Shown: piece by piece, positions 1 to 4,987 of the stretch
How the letters are laid out: each line of letters opens with the position of its first letter
Position numbering within the stretch: position 1 is the first letter of the stretch
The notes under the pieces: model-generated
What the model saw: the letters and a program-made list of their open reading frames with translations, nothing else
Told to the model about the DNA's origin: nothing
The model's database searches: none
Program-made: the position numbers and the translations under genes
NCBI GenBank assembly: GCA_003222835.1
Contig: QHXE01000120.1
Location: 1 to 5,026 of the forward strand
Reading direction: 5' to 3'
DNA from: Acidobacteriota bacterium
GTDB taxonomy: Bacteria > Acidobacteriota > Blastocatellia > Pyrinomonadales > Pyrinomonadaceae
DNA: 5,026 bases

Positions 1-1
1 A

Positions 2-196
2 GAAGTGAAGTCAGTGAAGAAGAAACTGAAGGACAAAGCCTTCGCGCGTTCTGTCAATCGCGAAGATATTTATCAGGGTGTTCAGGAACTTGACGTCGAA
101 CTCGATGAGCACATCCGATTTGTGATCGATGCGCTTAAACCGGTTCAGAAGGAAATCGGGCTCGGACCGAGAGAAGAGCAACCTGCGATTGGATAA
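2..196 (+). CDS. HD-superfamily hydrolase (predicted phosphohydrolase), C-terminal fragment
   Basis: Only the last 64 codons are present. The frame is open to the left edge, so the GTG at position 5 is very unlikely to be the real start. The segment reads VKSVKKKLKDKAF, then VNREDI, then LDEHIRFVIDAL, ending near EIGLG. From memory this matches the tail of a small family of HD-domain hydrolases (COG2316-like), whose conserved C-terminus has the pattern SVKKKMKDKAFAR..VNRED...LDEHI.FVI.A. The metal-binding HD motif would lie upstream, outside the window, so catalytic competence cannot be judged. Substrates of this family are poorly known; phosphohydrolase activity is the usual prediction. The TAA stop leaves a single base before the stop of the convergent membrane-protein gene, so there is no room for a separate terminator. 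Assignment rests on tail similarity alone. Confidence 0.65.
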   Translation, partial: EVKSVKKKLKDKAFARSVNREDIYQGVQELDVELDEHIRFVIDALKPVQKEIGLGPREEQPAIG

Positions 197-197
197 C

Positions 198-530
198 TTA
201 TCGCGCCGGTCGTGCTTGATAGGTTCGCGGAATGGCCAGCCTGTTAGGGAACAATCGCGAAGCAGCGAGATAGAATCCAATAGTTAGAAACAGGGCCAGG
301 ATGGCGGTAATCATTGCCTGAGTTTTTCGTCTTCGGGCGGTGTGACGGTAGGCGAAGACGCCCGCGTATACTATGAAGACGAGCGGCACGGCGGCGCTCG
401 CGAGCAAAAACCAGTCATGACGTGCCAGCTGTCCGGCAGAACCAAACAAGGCGATCGCGAGCGTGCTCCACAGCCCGCAAGCAACAACGGCGGCAGCGAA
501 CGATGTTAGAACGAGCAGTCTCCAGCGCAT
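198..530 (-). CDS. Small three-helix membrane protein of unknown function
   Basis: The product has 110 residues and I do not recognise a named family. Three hydrophobic stretches are clear: about residues 5-29, 40-61 and 72-91. The loop between helices 2 and 3 is strongly basic (YRHTARRRKT, 61-70) and the C-terminus is also basic (PNRLAIPRTYQARPAR). By the positive-inside rule the 2-3 loop should be cytoplasmic. The C-terminus after helix 3 would then be on the other face, although its own basic charge argues against that, so topology is uncertain. The first hydrophobic stretch could also be read as an uncleaved signal anchor. The ATG is preceded by a weak Shine-Dalgarno-like GAAAGAG about five bases upstream, the only plausible ribosome site among the complete genes here. 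It is convergent with the HD hydrolase gene and divergent from proline dehydrogenase across a 226-bp gap. The consistent membrane pattern and near-perfect packing against its neighbour support a real gene. Confidence 0.7.
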   Translation of the reverse strand: MRWRLLVLTSFAAAVVACGLWSTLAIALFGSAGQLARHDWFLLASAAVPLVFIVYAGVFAYRHTARRRKTQAMITAILALFLTIGFYLAASRLFPNRLAIPRTYQARPAR

Positions 531-587
531 CGGGACTCTTTCGTAACTAAAGTCTCAGTCTTTTCGAGGGAAATAAGGATGCAAGGA

Positions 588-602
588 TATCACAGCGTGA
601 TA
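588..602. promoter_or_regulatory. Perfect 6-bp-arm palindrome, candidate operator
   Basis: TATCAC-AGC-GTGATA is a perfect inverted repeat with a three-base centre. It lies in the 226-bp divergent gap (531-756), 57 bases upstream of the membrane-protein start and about 155 bases upstream of proline dehydrogenase. Dyads of this size are typical of dimeric regulator sites, but no regulator gene is in view and I could not find a confident -35/-10 pair for either flanking gene. Function is inferred from shape and position only. Confidence 0.35.
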
Positions 603-603
603 A

Positions 604-636
604 CCGACCACACCATATTCACCGATCGACGGTCGG
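604..636. promoter_or_regulatory. Second dyad cluster in the divergent gap
   Basis: Positions 622-636 form an imperfect palindrome (CCGATCG-A-CGGTCGG), with six Watson-Crick pairs and one G-T mismatch. Its right half GGTCGG (631-636) can instead pair with CCGACC at 604-609, so two alternative hairpins are possible. Its centre is 34 bp from that of the 588-602 palindrome. The rest of the 531-756 gap shows no gene and no recognisable RNA. Confidence 0.3.
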
Positions 637-756
637 AAGAGGCGTAATTAGAAATGAAAGTTCAGGTGCAAGTGGTCAGAGTTCAAACTTAAGGTTGCTG
701 TCCACGAAAGCCGCGAGCTAAAGCTTGAATTCTGAACACGTGTCGCTCGTCTGAAA

Positions 757-1674
757 ATGCTTACGCGCAGCGCCCTCATTTATCTTTCGCGCCAGGAACG
801 GCTGAAAGAATTTGCGTCTCGTTTCAAGCTCTTTAAGAAGCTCACCACTCGCTTTATTGCCGGCGAAAATATTAAGGAAGCCACAGCCGCAATCCGCGAT
901 CTCAATGCGCGCGGATGTTCGGCGTCGTTCGATCATTTGAATGAATCGGTCACCAGCCCGGCGGAAACGGAAGCCGAAGTGCGCGAGTATCTCGACGTTC
1001 TCGCCCACATCGACGAAAGCGGGATCGATTCAAATGTCTCGATCAAGCTGACGCAATTCGGACTGGAGATCGATCCCGAACTGACCTACCAAAATGCGCG
1101 CCGAGTCGTTGAAGACGCCGCCCGCCGCGGCAACTTTGTGCGGATCGACATGGAAGGTTCGAACGTGACTCAGGCGACGATTGATGTCTTTAAACGTTTA
1201 CGCGCCGAGTTCGGCCTCAACGATGTAGGCATCGTCTTGCAGTCTTATCTTTATCGCACGATGGATGATGCGCGGGATTTGCTGAAGATGCCCGCGCGCA
1301 TTCGCTTGTGCAAGGGTGCTTACGACGAACCGCCCGAAGTAGCGTTTCCCGAGAAAAAGGACGCGGATAATAATTACGTCCAAGTGATGAAAGTGCTCTT
1401 ATCAAGCGGCATTTATCATGGAATTGCGACCCACGATCCGAAGATGATCGAGGCAACGATTGATTTTGCGCAAAGGGAAGGTATTAGCAAAGAAGCGTTT
1501 GAATTTCAGATGCTCTACGGCATCCGCCGCGATTTGCAGGAAAAGCTTGCGAAGGACAATTATCGAATGCGGGTGTATGTGCCTTATGGCGAACGCTGGT
1601 ATCCTTATTTCATGCGCCGCCTGGCGGAGCGGCCGGCAAACATCTGGTTTGTTTTGAAGAATCTTTGGAAGTAG
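757..1674 (+). CDS. Proline dehydrogenase, monofunctional, FAD-dependent
   Basis: The enzyme oxidises L-proline to 1-pyrroline-5-carboxylate and passes electrons through FAD to the respiratory chain, the first step of proline catabolism. At 305 residues it has the length of the stand-alone Thermus/Deinococcus-type enzyme, not the fused PutA. The PRODH barrel motifs occur in order: SIKLTQFGL (95-103), RIDMEGS (129-135), VLQSYLYR (160-167), RLCKGAY (183-189), ATHDP (224-228), FQMLYGIRRDL (250-260) and YVPYG (274-278). The C-terminal YFMRRLAER (284-292) is the signature helix that binds the proline carboxylate. By alignment in my head to E. coli PutA, K97, D131, Y274, Y284, R287, R288 and E291 match its active-site residues. 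An in-frame TGA at 733 limits the start to ATG 757, or a less likely CTG at 751; no clear Shine-Dalgarno is seen. No P5C dehydrogenase gene is adjacent. A common symbol is putA or prodh, but the sequence does not settle naming. Confidence 0.95.
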   Translation: MLTRSALIYLSRQERLKEFASRFKLFKKLTTRFIAGENIKEATAAIRDLNARGCSASFDHLNESVTSPAETEAEVREYLDVLAHIDESGIDSNVSIKLTQFGLEIDPELTYQNARRVVEDAARRGNFVRIDMEGSNVTQATIDVFKRLRAEFGLNDVGIVLQSYLYRTMDDARDLLKMPARIRLCKGAYDEPPEVAFPEKKDADNNYVQVMKVLLSSGIYHGIATHDPKMIEATIDFAQREGISKEAFEFQMLYGIRRDLQEKLAKDNYRMRVYVPYGERWYPYFMRRLAERPANIWFVLKNLWK

Positions 1675-1681
1675 GATTCAA

Positions 1682-1776
1682 GCCACAAAAAGGCACAAGA
1701 GGCACAAAGAAAGGAAACAAAGAAAGAACCCGGCGAAATGCGCTTTTCTCTTGTGCATTTTGTGCCTTTTCGTGGC
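1682..1776. repeat. Long imperfect inverted repeat of GGCACAA phrases
   Basis: The left arm (1682-1708) and right arm (1750-1776) share GCCAC, then one mismatch, then AAAAGGCACAA, a short mismatched stretch and GCACAA, in inverted orientation. Pairing can continue inward through AGAAA with a one-base bulge. The left arm itself contains GGCACAA twice as a direct repeat. The element starts seven bases after the proline dehydrogenase stop and ends 15 bases before the NfeD start, so it fills nearly the whole gap. It could act as a 3'-end-stabilising hairpin or a partial terminator, but no T-tract follows. Similar GGCACAA-rich repeats recur between genes in environmental bacteria, so an interspersed repeat family is the more likely identity. 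Confidence 0.7.
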
Positions 1777-1791
1777 AGATTTAATAGCTGA

Positions 1792-2283
1792 ATGGAAAAC
1801 TACATCTGGATCTTCTGGATCATCCTCGGCGCGATTTTGGTAATCGCTGAGATCTTCACAACCGGATTTGTGCTGCTTTGGTTCGGCATCGGCGCGCTGG
1901 CTGCAGGCTTGGCTGGACTCGTAGGCATCCATAGCATTACTTTGCAGTTTCTGATCTTTGCGGTTGTGTCGATCGCTTTGACTGCGGCTTCGCGCACGAT
2001 CTTCGTCAACTACTTTTCGCGCGAGAAGAGCGGTGGCGATCTGAAATCCGGATTCGAAGGCCTTCCCGGCAAGATGGGCACAGTGGTGTCGTCGAGCCGC
2101 GGCGCATTGCACGAAGGCGCAGTCAAAGTTTTCGGCTCAACCTGGACCGCATATCCCGCAGATGGAGAGGAGCCTCTGGAAGCCGGCGACCGCGTCGTGG
2201 TGGAGCGCATACAGGGCGCGTCAATCTATGTCAGACGAGTCGGGGAAGGAAGAGATTGGCGAGGGAAAGAGCTGGGTCAGTAA
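1792..2283 (+). CDS. NfeD-family membrane protein (short form, OB-fold tail)
   Basis: The product is 163 residues long, the size of the short NfeD class (YbbK/YqiJ-like), and lacks the ClpP-like protease domain of long NfeD proteins. Three membrane segments cover about residues 5-24, 25-46 and 50-68, with a glutamate (E20) at the end of the first, followed by IFTTGF as is typical of the family. A soluble beta-rich OB-fold-like domain follows at about 92-150, with LPGKMGTVV (91-99), GAVKVFGSTWTAYP (109-122) and GDRVVVERIQGASIYVRRV (132-150). Known short NfeD proteins usually work with an SPFH/stomatin-type partner encoded next door and are linked to membrane quality control. No such partner is in this window: upstream is proline dehydrogenase and downstream is a convergent phosphatase. 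A stop codon immediately precedes ATG 1792, fixing the start. No Shine-Dalgarno is visible. Confidence 0.88.
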   Translation: MENYIWIFWIILGAILVIAEIFTTGFVLLWFGIGALAAGLAGLVGIHSITLQFLIFAVVSIALTAASRTIFVNYFSREKSGGDLKSGFEGLPGKMGTVVSSSRGALHEGAVKVFGSTWTAYPADGEEPLEAGDRVVVERIQGASIYVRRVGEGRDWRGKELGQ

Positions 2284-2320
2284 TTTGAAGGCAAGATCAT
2301 TTTCCATTTGTCATCTTAAA

Positions 2321-2357
2321 GCCCTCTCCCTTTGGGAGAGGGTTGGGTGAGGGCTTA
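2321..2357 (+). repeat. REP-like hairpin, copy 1
   Basis: CCCTCTCCC-TTT-GGGAGAGGG (2322-2342) is a perfect 9-bp stem with a three-base loop, followed by TTGGGTGAGGGCTTA. From memory this phrase is a widespread intergenic repeat in many bacterial phyla and resembles REP elements. Without a genome count its family cannot be confirmed. Confidence 0.65.
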
Positions 2358-2408
2358 GCTAAACAAGATATACCACCACTCTGTTTTCTCTTTTTCCTAT
2401 GCTTCGCA

Positions 2409-2453
2409 CCCTCACGCTTAGCCCCTCTCCCAAAGGGAGATGGGAATTAAAAT
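2409..2453 (-). repeat. REP-like hairpin, copy 2, inverted and diverged
   Basis: Read on the minus strand this segment begins CATTTTAATTCCCA, then the core TCTCCCTTTGGGAGAGGG, then GCTAAGCGTGAGGG. It matches copy 1 (CATCTTAAAGCCC, the same core, then TTGGGTGAGGG) with a few substitutions and a three-base insertion. The pair gives the 2295-2495 element an inner inverted repeat in addition to its ends. Confidence 0.6.
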
Positions 2454-2493
2454 GAAAACTACCAAATTCTATGTAATGACAAATGGAAAATGA

Positions 2494-3420
2494 TCACCGA
2501 TGCTCGGTATCCGCCTCTGTCTCATCCAGCGTCTTGTCTTCCTCAAGCGGCGGCAACTCGACCGTGATCCGATCATGGCTTGAGTTACTCAGTTCTTCAC
2601 CAGTAAATCGGGCCAGCACCACTGTAATGTTATCCTCGCCGCCGCGATGATTCGCCTCATCGACCAAAGCCTTGCAAGCTGCCGCCAAGTCATCCCCGGA
2701 CTCCGAAACGATTTGCCGGATCTCTTCGTTGCGAAGTTTGCCTGAAAGACCATCACTGCAAAGCAGGAGCATATCGCCTTGTCGAATCTGAATTCGGGCA
2801 GTGGCCGGCAGCAATTCGGTTTGGGCTCCCAGAGCTTGAAGAATCACGTTACGAAACATGTGCGTCTCGGCTTCTTCTTCGCTGATTTGTCCGACATCGA
2901 CCAGTTGTTGCACCAGCGATTGATCTTTCGTAGCCAGACGAATCTGTTCGCCGCGGATGACATACGCTCGGCTGTCGCCAACCTGCACCAGGTCAAGCTT
3001 GTCGCCTTTGATTGCGGCTCCGGTCAGCGTGGCGCCCATGCCGCTGCAACGGCTGTCTTCCAGGCTCTTGTTGTGAATATTGCGGTTCGCCTGTAGCGTG
3101 GCTTGCTTAAGACAATCAATTAACGGAGCATCGGGTTCGCACCCAGGCCCGTCTGTGTTCTCGCCCAGCAAGACATCTCGCACCGCTTCGATGGCCATGC
3201 GGCTGGCGACATCTCCGGCCAAAGCGCCCCCCATTCCATCTGAAACGACCAGCACCAGACCCGCCTCGCCGAGGGGGAACTCGCGCATGTCCTCCGGGTT
3301 TTCGGCGCCGTCGGACCCGCTCCACGTTTGTGCCGTCGCGAGATCCAGGAGCAGAAAGTTATCTTCGTTGCCACGGCGCACGCGGCCCACGTCAGACTTT
3401 GCTTGAAGCTCAACCAGCAT
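2494..3420 (-). CDS. PP2C-type (PPM family) Ser/Thr protein phosphatase, Stp-like
   Basis: This is a metal-dependent, probably cytoplasmic phosphatase that removes phosphate from Ser/Thr residues, usually countering Hanks-type kinases. From ATG 3420 it has 308 residues. The PPM motifs run in order: RRGNEDN (15-21), SDGMGG (60-65), GMGATL (127-132), GDSRAY (148-153), CSDGLSG (221-227) and GGEDN (260-264). Probable metal ligands D20, D61, D223 and D263 are intact. About 20 extra residues lie between the first two motifs. A tail of about 35 residues after 273 is acidic and Thr-rich (LPPLEEDKTLDETEADTE), beyond the usual catalytic length. A longer form from a GTG at 3519 would add 33 residues translated through intergenic repeats and is rejected, because the family motif starts right after ATG 3420. 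No Shine-Dalgarno precedes it. No kinase or FHA gene is adjacent. Confidence 0.92.
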   Translation of the reverse strand: MLVELQAKSDVGRVRRGNEDNFLLLDLATAQTWSGSDGAENPEDMREFPLGEAGLVLVVSDGMGGALAGDVASRMAIEAVRDVLLGENTDGPGCEPDAPLIDCLKQATLQANRNIHNKSLEDSRCSGMGATLTGAAIKGDKLDLVQVGDSRAYVIRGEQIRLATKDQSLVQQLVDVGQISEEEAETHMFRNVILQALGAQTELLPATARIQIRQGDMLLLCSDGLSGKLRNEEIRQIVSESGDDLAAACKALVDEANHRGGEDNITVVLARFTGEELSNSSHDRITVELPPLEEDKTLDETEADTEHR

Positions 3421-3424
3421 AAGT

Positions 3425-3456
3425 TGGTGAATAGTAAATGGTGAATGATGAATAGT
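3425..3456. repeat. Short degenerate direct repeats (TGGTGAAT / GAATAGT)
   Basis: TGGTGAAT occurs at 3425-3432 and 3439-3446 (period 14), and GAATAGT at 3429-3435 and 3450-3456. The array sits directly upstream of the phosphatase start, where a ribosome site would be expected. It resembles the low-complexity ATTCACCATT-type intergenic repeats seen in several environmental phyla. Confidence 0.55.
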
Positions 3457-3461
3457 GTCAA
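3433..3461 (-). promoter_or_regulatory. Candidate promoter for the phosphatase gene
   Basis: On the minus strand a perfect -35 hexamer TTGACA (3456-3461) is followed after 17 bases by TTTACT (3433-3438), which matches four of six -10 positions. Transcription would begin near 3426, giving a leader of only about six bases before ATG 3420. This fits the lack of a Shine-Dalgarno and suggests near-leaderless expression. The -10 lies inside the direct-repeat array, so a chance match is possible. Confidence 0.4.
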
Positions 3462-3462
3462 G

Positions 3463-3539
3463 CGTGGCACAGACTTCAGGTCTGCGATCCTTCGCCACGG
3501 CCGATGAACTAAAGATCACAAATCGAAAGTCTGTGCTAC
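3463..3539. repeat. GTGGCACAGACTT inverted repeat with nested hairpin
   Basis: GTGGCACAGACTT (3464-3476) and AAGTCTGTGCTAC (3527-3539) are inverted copies matching at 12 of 13 positions. The first copy also takes part in a local nested hairpin: CGTGGC (3463-3468) pairs with GCCACG (3494-3499), and inside it CAGAC (3470-3474) pairs with GTCTG (3480-3484). The right end lies two bases from the stop of the PLP enzyme. It may help end or stabilise that transcript, but no T-tract follows on the minus strand, so I do not call a terminator. Confidence 0.6.
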
Positions 3540-3540
3540 T

Positions 3541-4692
3541 TTACGATTCACGATTAACTTTTTCAAGAGCTTGATCGAGATCGGCAATTATGTCGTCCGT
3601 ATCTTCAATGCCGACCGATATGCGCACTAAGCCATCGGTGATTCCCAGCCGCTCGCGCACTTCCAACGCCACCGACGCGTGGGTCATGGTCGCCGGATGA
3701 CAAATCAAAGTCTCGACTCCGCCCAGGCTTTCCGCCAGCGTGCACAGCGTTACAGATTCTAACACTATGCGTGCCGCGGCGAGCGTGCCGACATCAAAAG
3801 AGACCATGCTACCGAAACCCTTCTGCTGCCGTTTGGCTAGTTCGTGTTGTTTGTGCGAAGTCGAACCCGGATAATAAATCTTCTTCACTTTGGGATGATC
3901 CTCGAGAAAGGCGGCGATCGCACGTCCGGATTTATCATGTTGCTCCATTCGCAGCGCCAGCGTTTTCGTGCCGCGCAAAACCAGCCACGAATCGAAGGGC
4001 GAGAGAATGGCTCCCGCGCTGTTCTGCACAAACGCTATCCAGTTGGCGTCCTCTTCGTCATTCAAAACCACCGCGCCGCCTACGCCGTCGGAATGGCCGT
4101 TCAGAAACTTGGTCGTCGAATGCACTACGATGTCCACGCCAAAATCCAAGGGCCTTTGCAGGTAGGGCGACATGAATGTGTTGTCACAGACCACTCGGAC
4201 ACCCGCAGCGTGCGCGACCTCAGAAACAGCTTTTAAATCAGTGACGATCATTACCGGGTTCGTCGGCGTCTCGACGAAGATCATGCGGGTATTGTCTTTG
4301 ATTGCTGCTTCGACGTTGGCGATTTCGGATGTATCGACAAAGTCGAACTCGATCCCATAGTTTGAAAGAATGCGCTTGAACAAGCGGGCCGTGCCGCCGT
4401 ATGTATTGTCGGAAACGATGACATGCTCTCCGCTTTTTATCAGGCGCAGCGTCGCGTCGATTGCTGCCATGCCCGATGCGAACGCATAGCCGAATTTCGC
4501 ACCCTCCAGTGCCGCCAGATTGCGCTCCAAAGCCAGACGCGTTGGGTTGGACGTGCGTGCGTATTCAAAGCCCTTGTTCTTGCCTAAAGCCTCTTGCGCG
4601 TAAGTCGATGTTTGATAGATTGGTACTGAGACCGCGCCGGTCGCGGAGTCCGGCTCCTGGCCGACATGTATTGCTGTAGTAGCGAACCCCAT
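3541..4692 (-). CDS. Cystathionine gamma-synthase / gamma-lyase type PLP enzyme
   Basis: This 383-residue cytoplasmic enzyme belongs to the Cys/Met-metabolism fold-type I PLP family and has normal length. Visible signatures are YARTSNPTR (44-52, phosphate contact to the neighbouring subunit), ASGMAA (72-77), Y98 in SDNTYGGT (cofactor stacking), ETPTNP (141-146), D170 in CDNTF (cofactor nitrogen), the Schiff-base lysine K195 in HSTTKFLNGHSD, ESLGGVETL (321-329) and R357 in LVRISVGIED (substrate carboxylate). E327 in LGGVE favours gamma-replacement or gamma-elimination over a beta-lyase. Sequence alone does not separate synthase (homoserine ester plus cysteine to cystathionine) from lyase (cystathionine to cysteine); both activities occur in this clade. 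The N-terminus FATTAIHVGQEPD is family-typical, which supports ATG 4692 despite no Shine-Dalgarno. No other methionine or cysteine gene is nearby. Confidence 0.93.
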   Translation of the reverse strand: MGFATTAIHVGQEPDSATGAVSVPIYQTSTYAQEALGKNKGFEYARTSNPTRLALERNLAALEGAKFGYAFASGMAAIDATLRLIKSGEHVIVSDNTYGGTARLFKRILSNYGIEFDFVDTSEIANVEAAIKDNTRMIFVETPTNPVMIVTDLKAVSEVAHAAGVRVVCDNTFMSPYLQRPLDFGVDIVVHSTTKFLNGHSDGVGGAVVLNDEEDANWIAFVQNSAGAILSPFDSWLVLRGTKTLALRMEQHDKSGRAIAAFLEDHPKVKKIYYPGSTSHKQHELAKRQQKGFGSMVSFDVGTLAAARIVLESVTLCTLAESLGGVETLICHPATMTHASVALEVRERLGITDGLVRISVGIEDTDDIIADLDQALEKVNRES

Positions 4693-4746
4693 AAAAGGAA
4701 TCGAAGCTCGGAAAGCAGAATTCGGAAGCTGTGATTGTGAAGCCGG

Positions 4747-4776
4747 ATAGTAGCCTGCGCATCATTTTAGTGTCAA
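4747..4776 (-). promoter_or_regulatory. Candidate sigma-70-type promoter for the PLP enzyme
   Basis: On the minus strand the perfect -35 hexamer TTGACA (4771-4776) is followed after 18 bases by TACTAT (4747-4752), matching TATAAT at four of six positions. The start would be near 4740, leaving a 5' leader of about 48 bases to ATG 4692. It is the best promoter match in the window. Confidence 0.5.
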
Positions 4777-4799
4777 TTCGCGGAAGATGACGGATGCGC
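4757..4799. promoter_or_regulatory. 7-bp inverted repeat bracketing the -35 box, candidate operator
   Basis: GCGCATC (4757-4763) and GATGCGC (4793-4799) are perfect inverted copies separated by 29 bases. The first lies between the -35 and -10 boxes of the candidate promoter and the second about 16 bases upstream of the -35. The placement would suit a repressor or a looping regulator, but arms this short could arise by chance. Confidence 0.3.
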
Positions 4800-4876
4800 C
4801 TCCATTGCGGTAGGTAAGCCAAATCTGAGTATTCCAATGCTTCTCATTCCCACGATGCTTTAGTCTAGAAAAGAAG

Positions 4877-4903
4877 CACCACGGAGGTACTGAGAACACG
4901 GAG
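4877..4903. repeat. Degenerate CACGGAG-type interspersed repeat
   Basis: CACCACGGAGGTACTGAG followed by AACACGGAG resembles the family of intergenic repeats built from CAC(A/G)GAG phrases that I recall from many environmental bacterial genomes. Only one short copy is present, so assignment is tentative. Confidence 0.45.
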
Positions 4904-4987
4904 AAGTACAAAGACTAATTTTTCCGACAGACTCCTGACGCAAGGTCTGAATGAGAGATCTAACTACAGGCAGTTACTATCCCGGCA

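Larger units (their letters stand above)
2295..2495. repeat. 201-bp element with perfect 20-bp terminal inverted repeats (MITE-like)
   Basis: The left end (2295-2314, GATCATTTTCCATTTGTCAT) is exactly the reverse complement of the right end (2476-2495). Inside are two inverted copies of a CCCTCTCCC-type repeat. The element begins 12 bases after the NfeD stop. It ends within the phosphatase stop codon, supplying its last two bases. No open reading frame of note and no target-site duplication is visible (left flank GAAGGCAA, right flank ACCGATGC). It may be a miniature inverted-repeat element, a bidirectional transcript-ending structure between convergent genes, or a composite of older repeats. 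Confidence 0.7.

Noticed and set aside
5..196. A complete 63-residue protein starting at GTG 5
   Set aside because: The frame continues to the window edge and the sequence matches only the C-terminus of a larger HD family protein.
654..692. Possible 12-residue leader peptide (MKVQVQVVRVQT) upstream of proline dehydrogenase
   Set aside because: No ribosome site, no regulatory codon run and no attenuator hairpin beside it; a chance ATG frame is sufficient.
3421..3519. 33-residue N-terminal extension of the phosphatase from a GTG at 3519
   Set aside because: The extension is translated from intergenic repeats and carries no domain; the PP2C motif begins immediately after ATG 3420.
3771..4236. 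Plus-strand frames of 130-134 residues across the PLP enzyme gene
   Set aside because: Arg/Cys/Pro-rich composition typical of an antisense shadow of a conserved minus-strand gene.
4565..4837. 90-residue minus-strand frame overlapping the PLP enzyme start
   Set aside because: It lies mostly in the promoter region and in another frame of a clear gene, with no recognisable motif.
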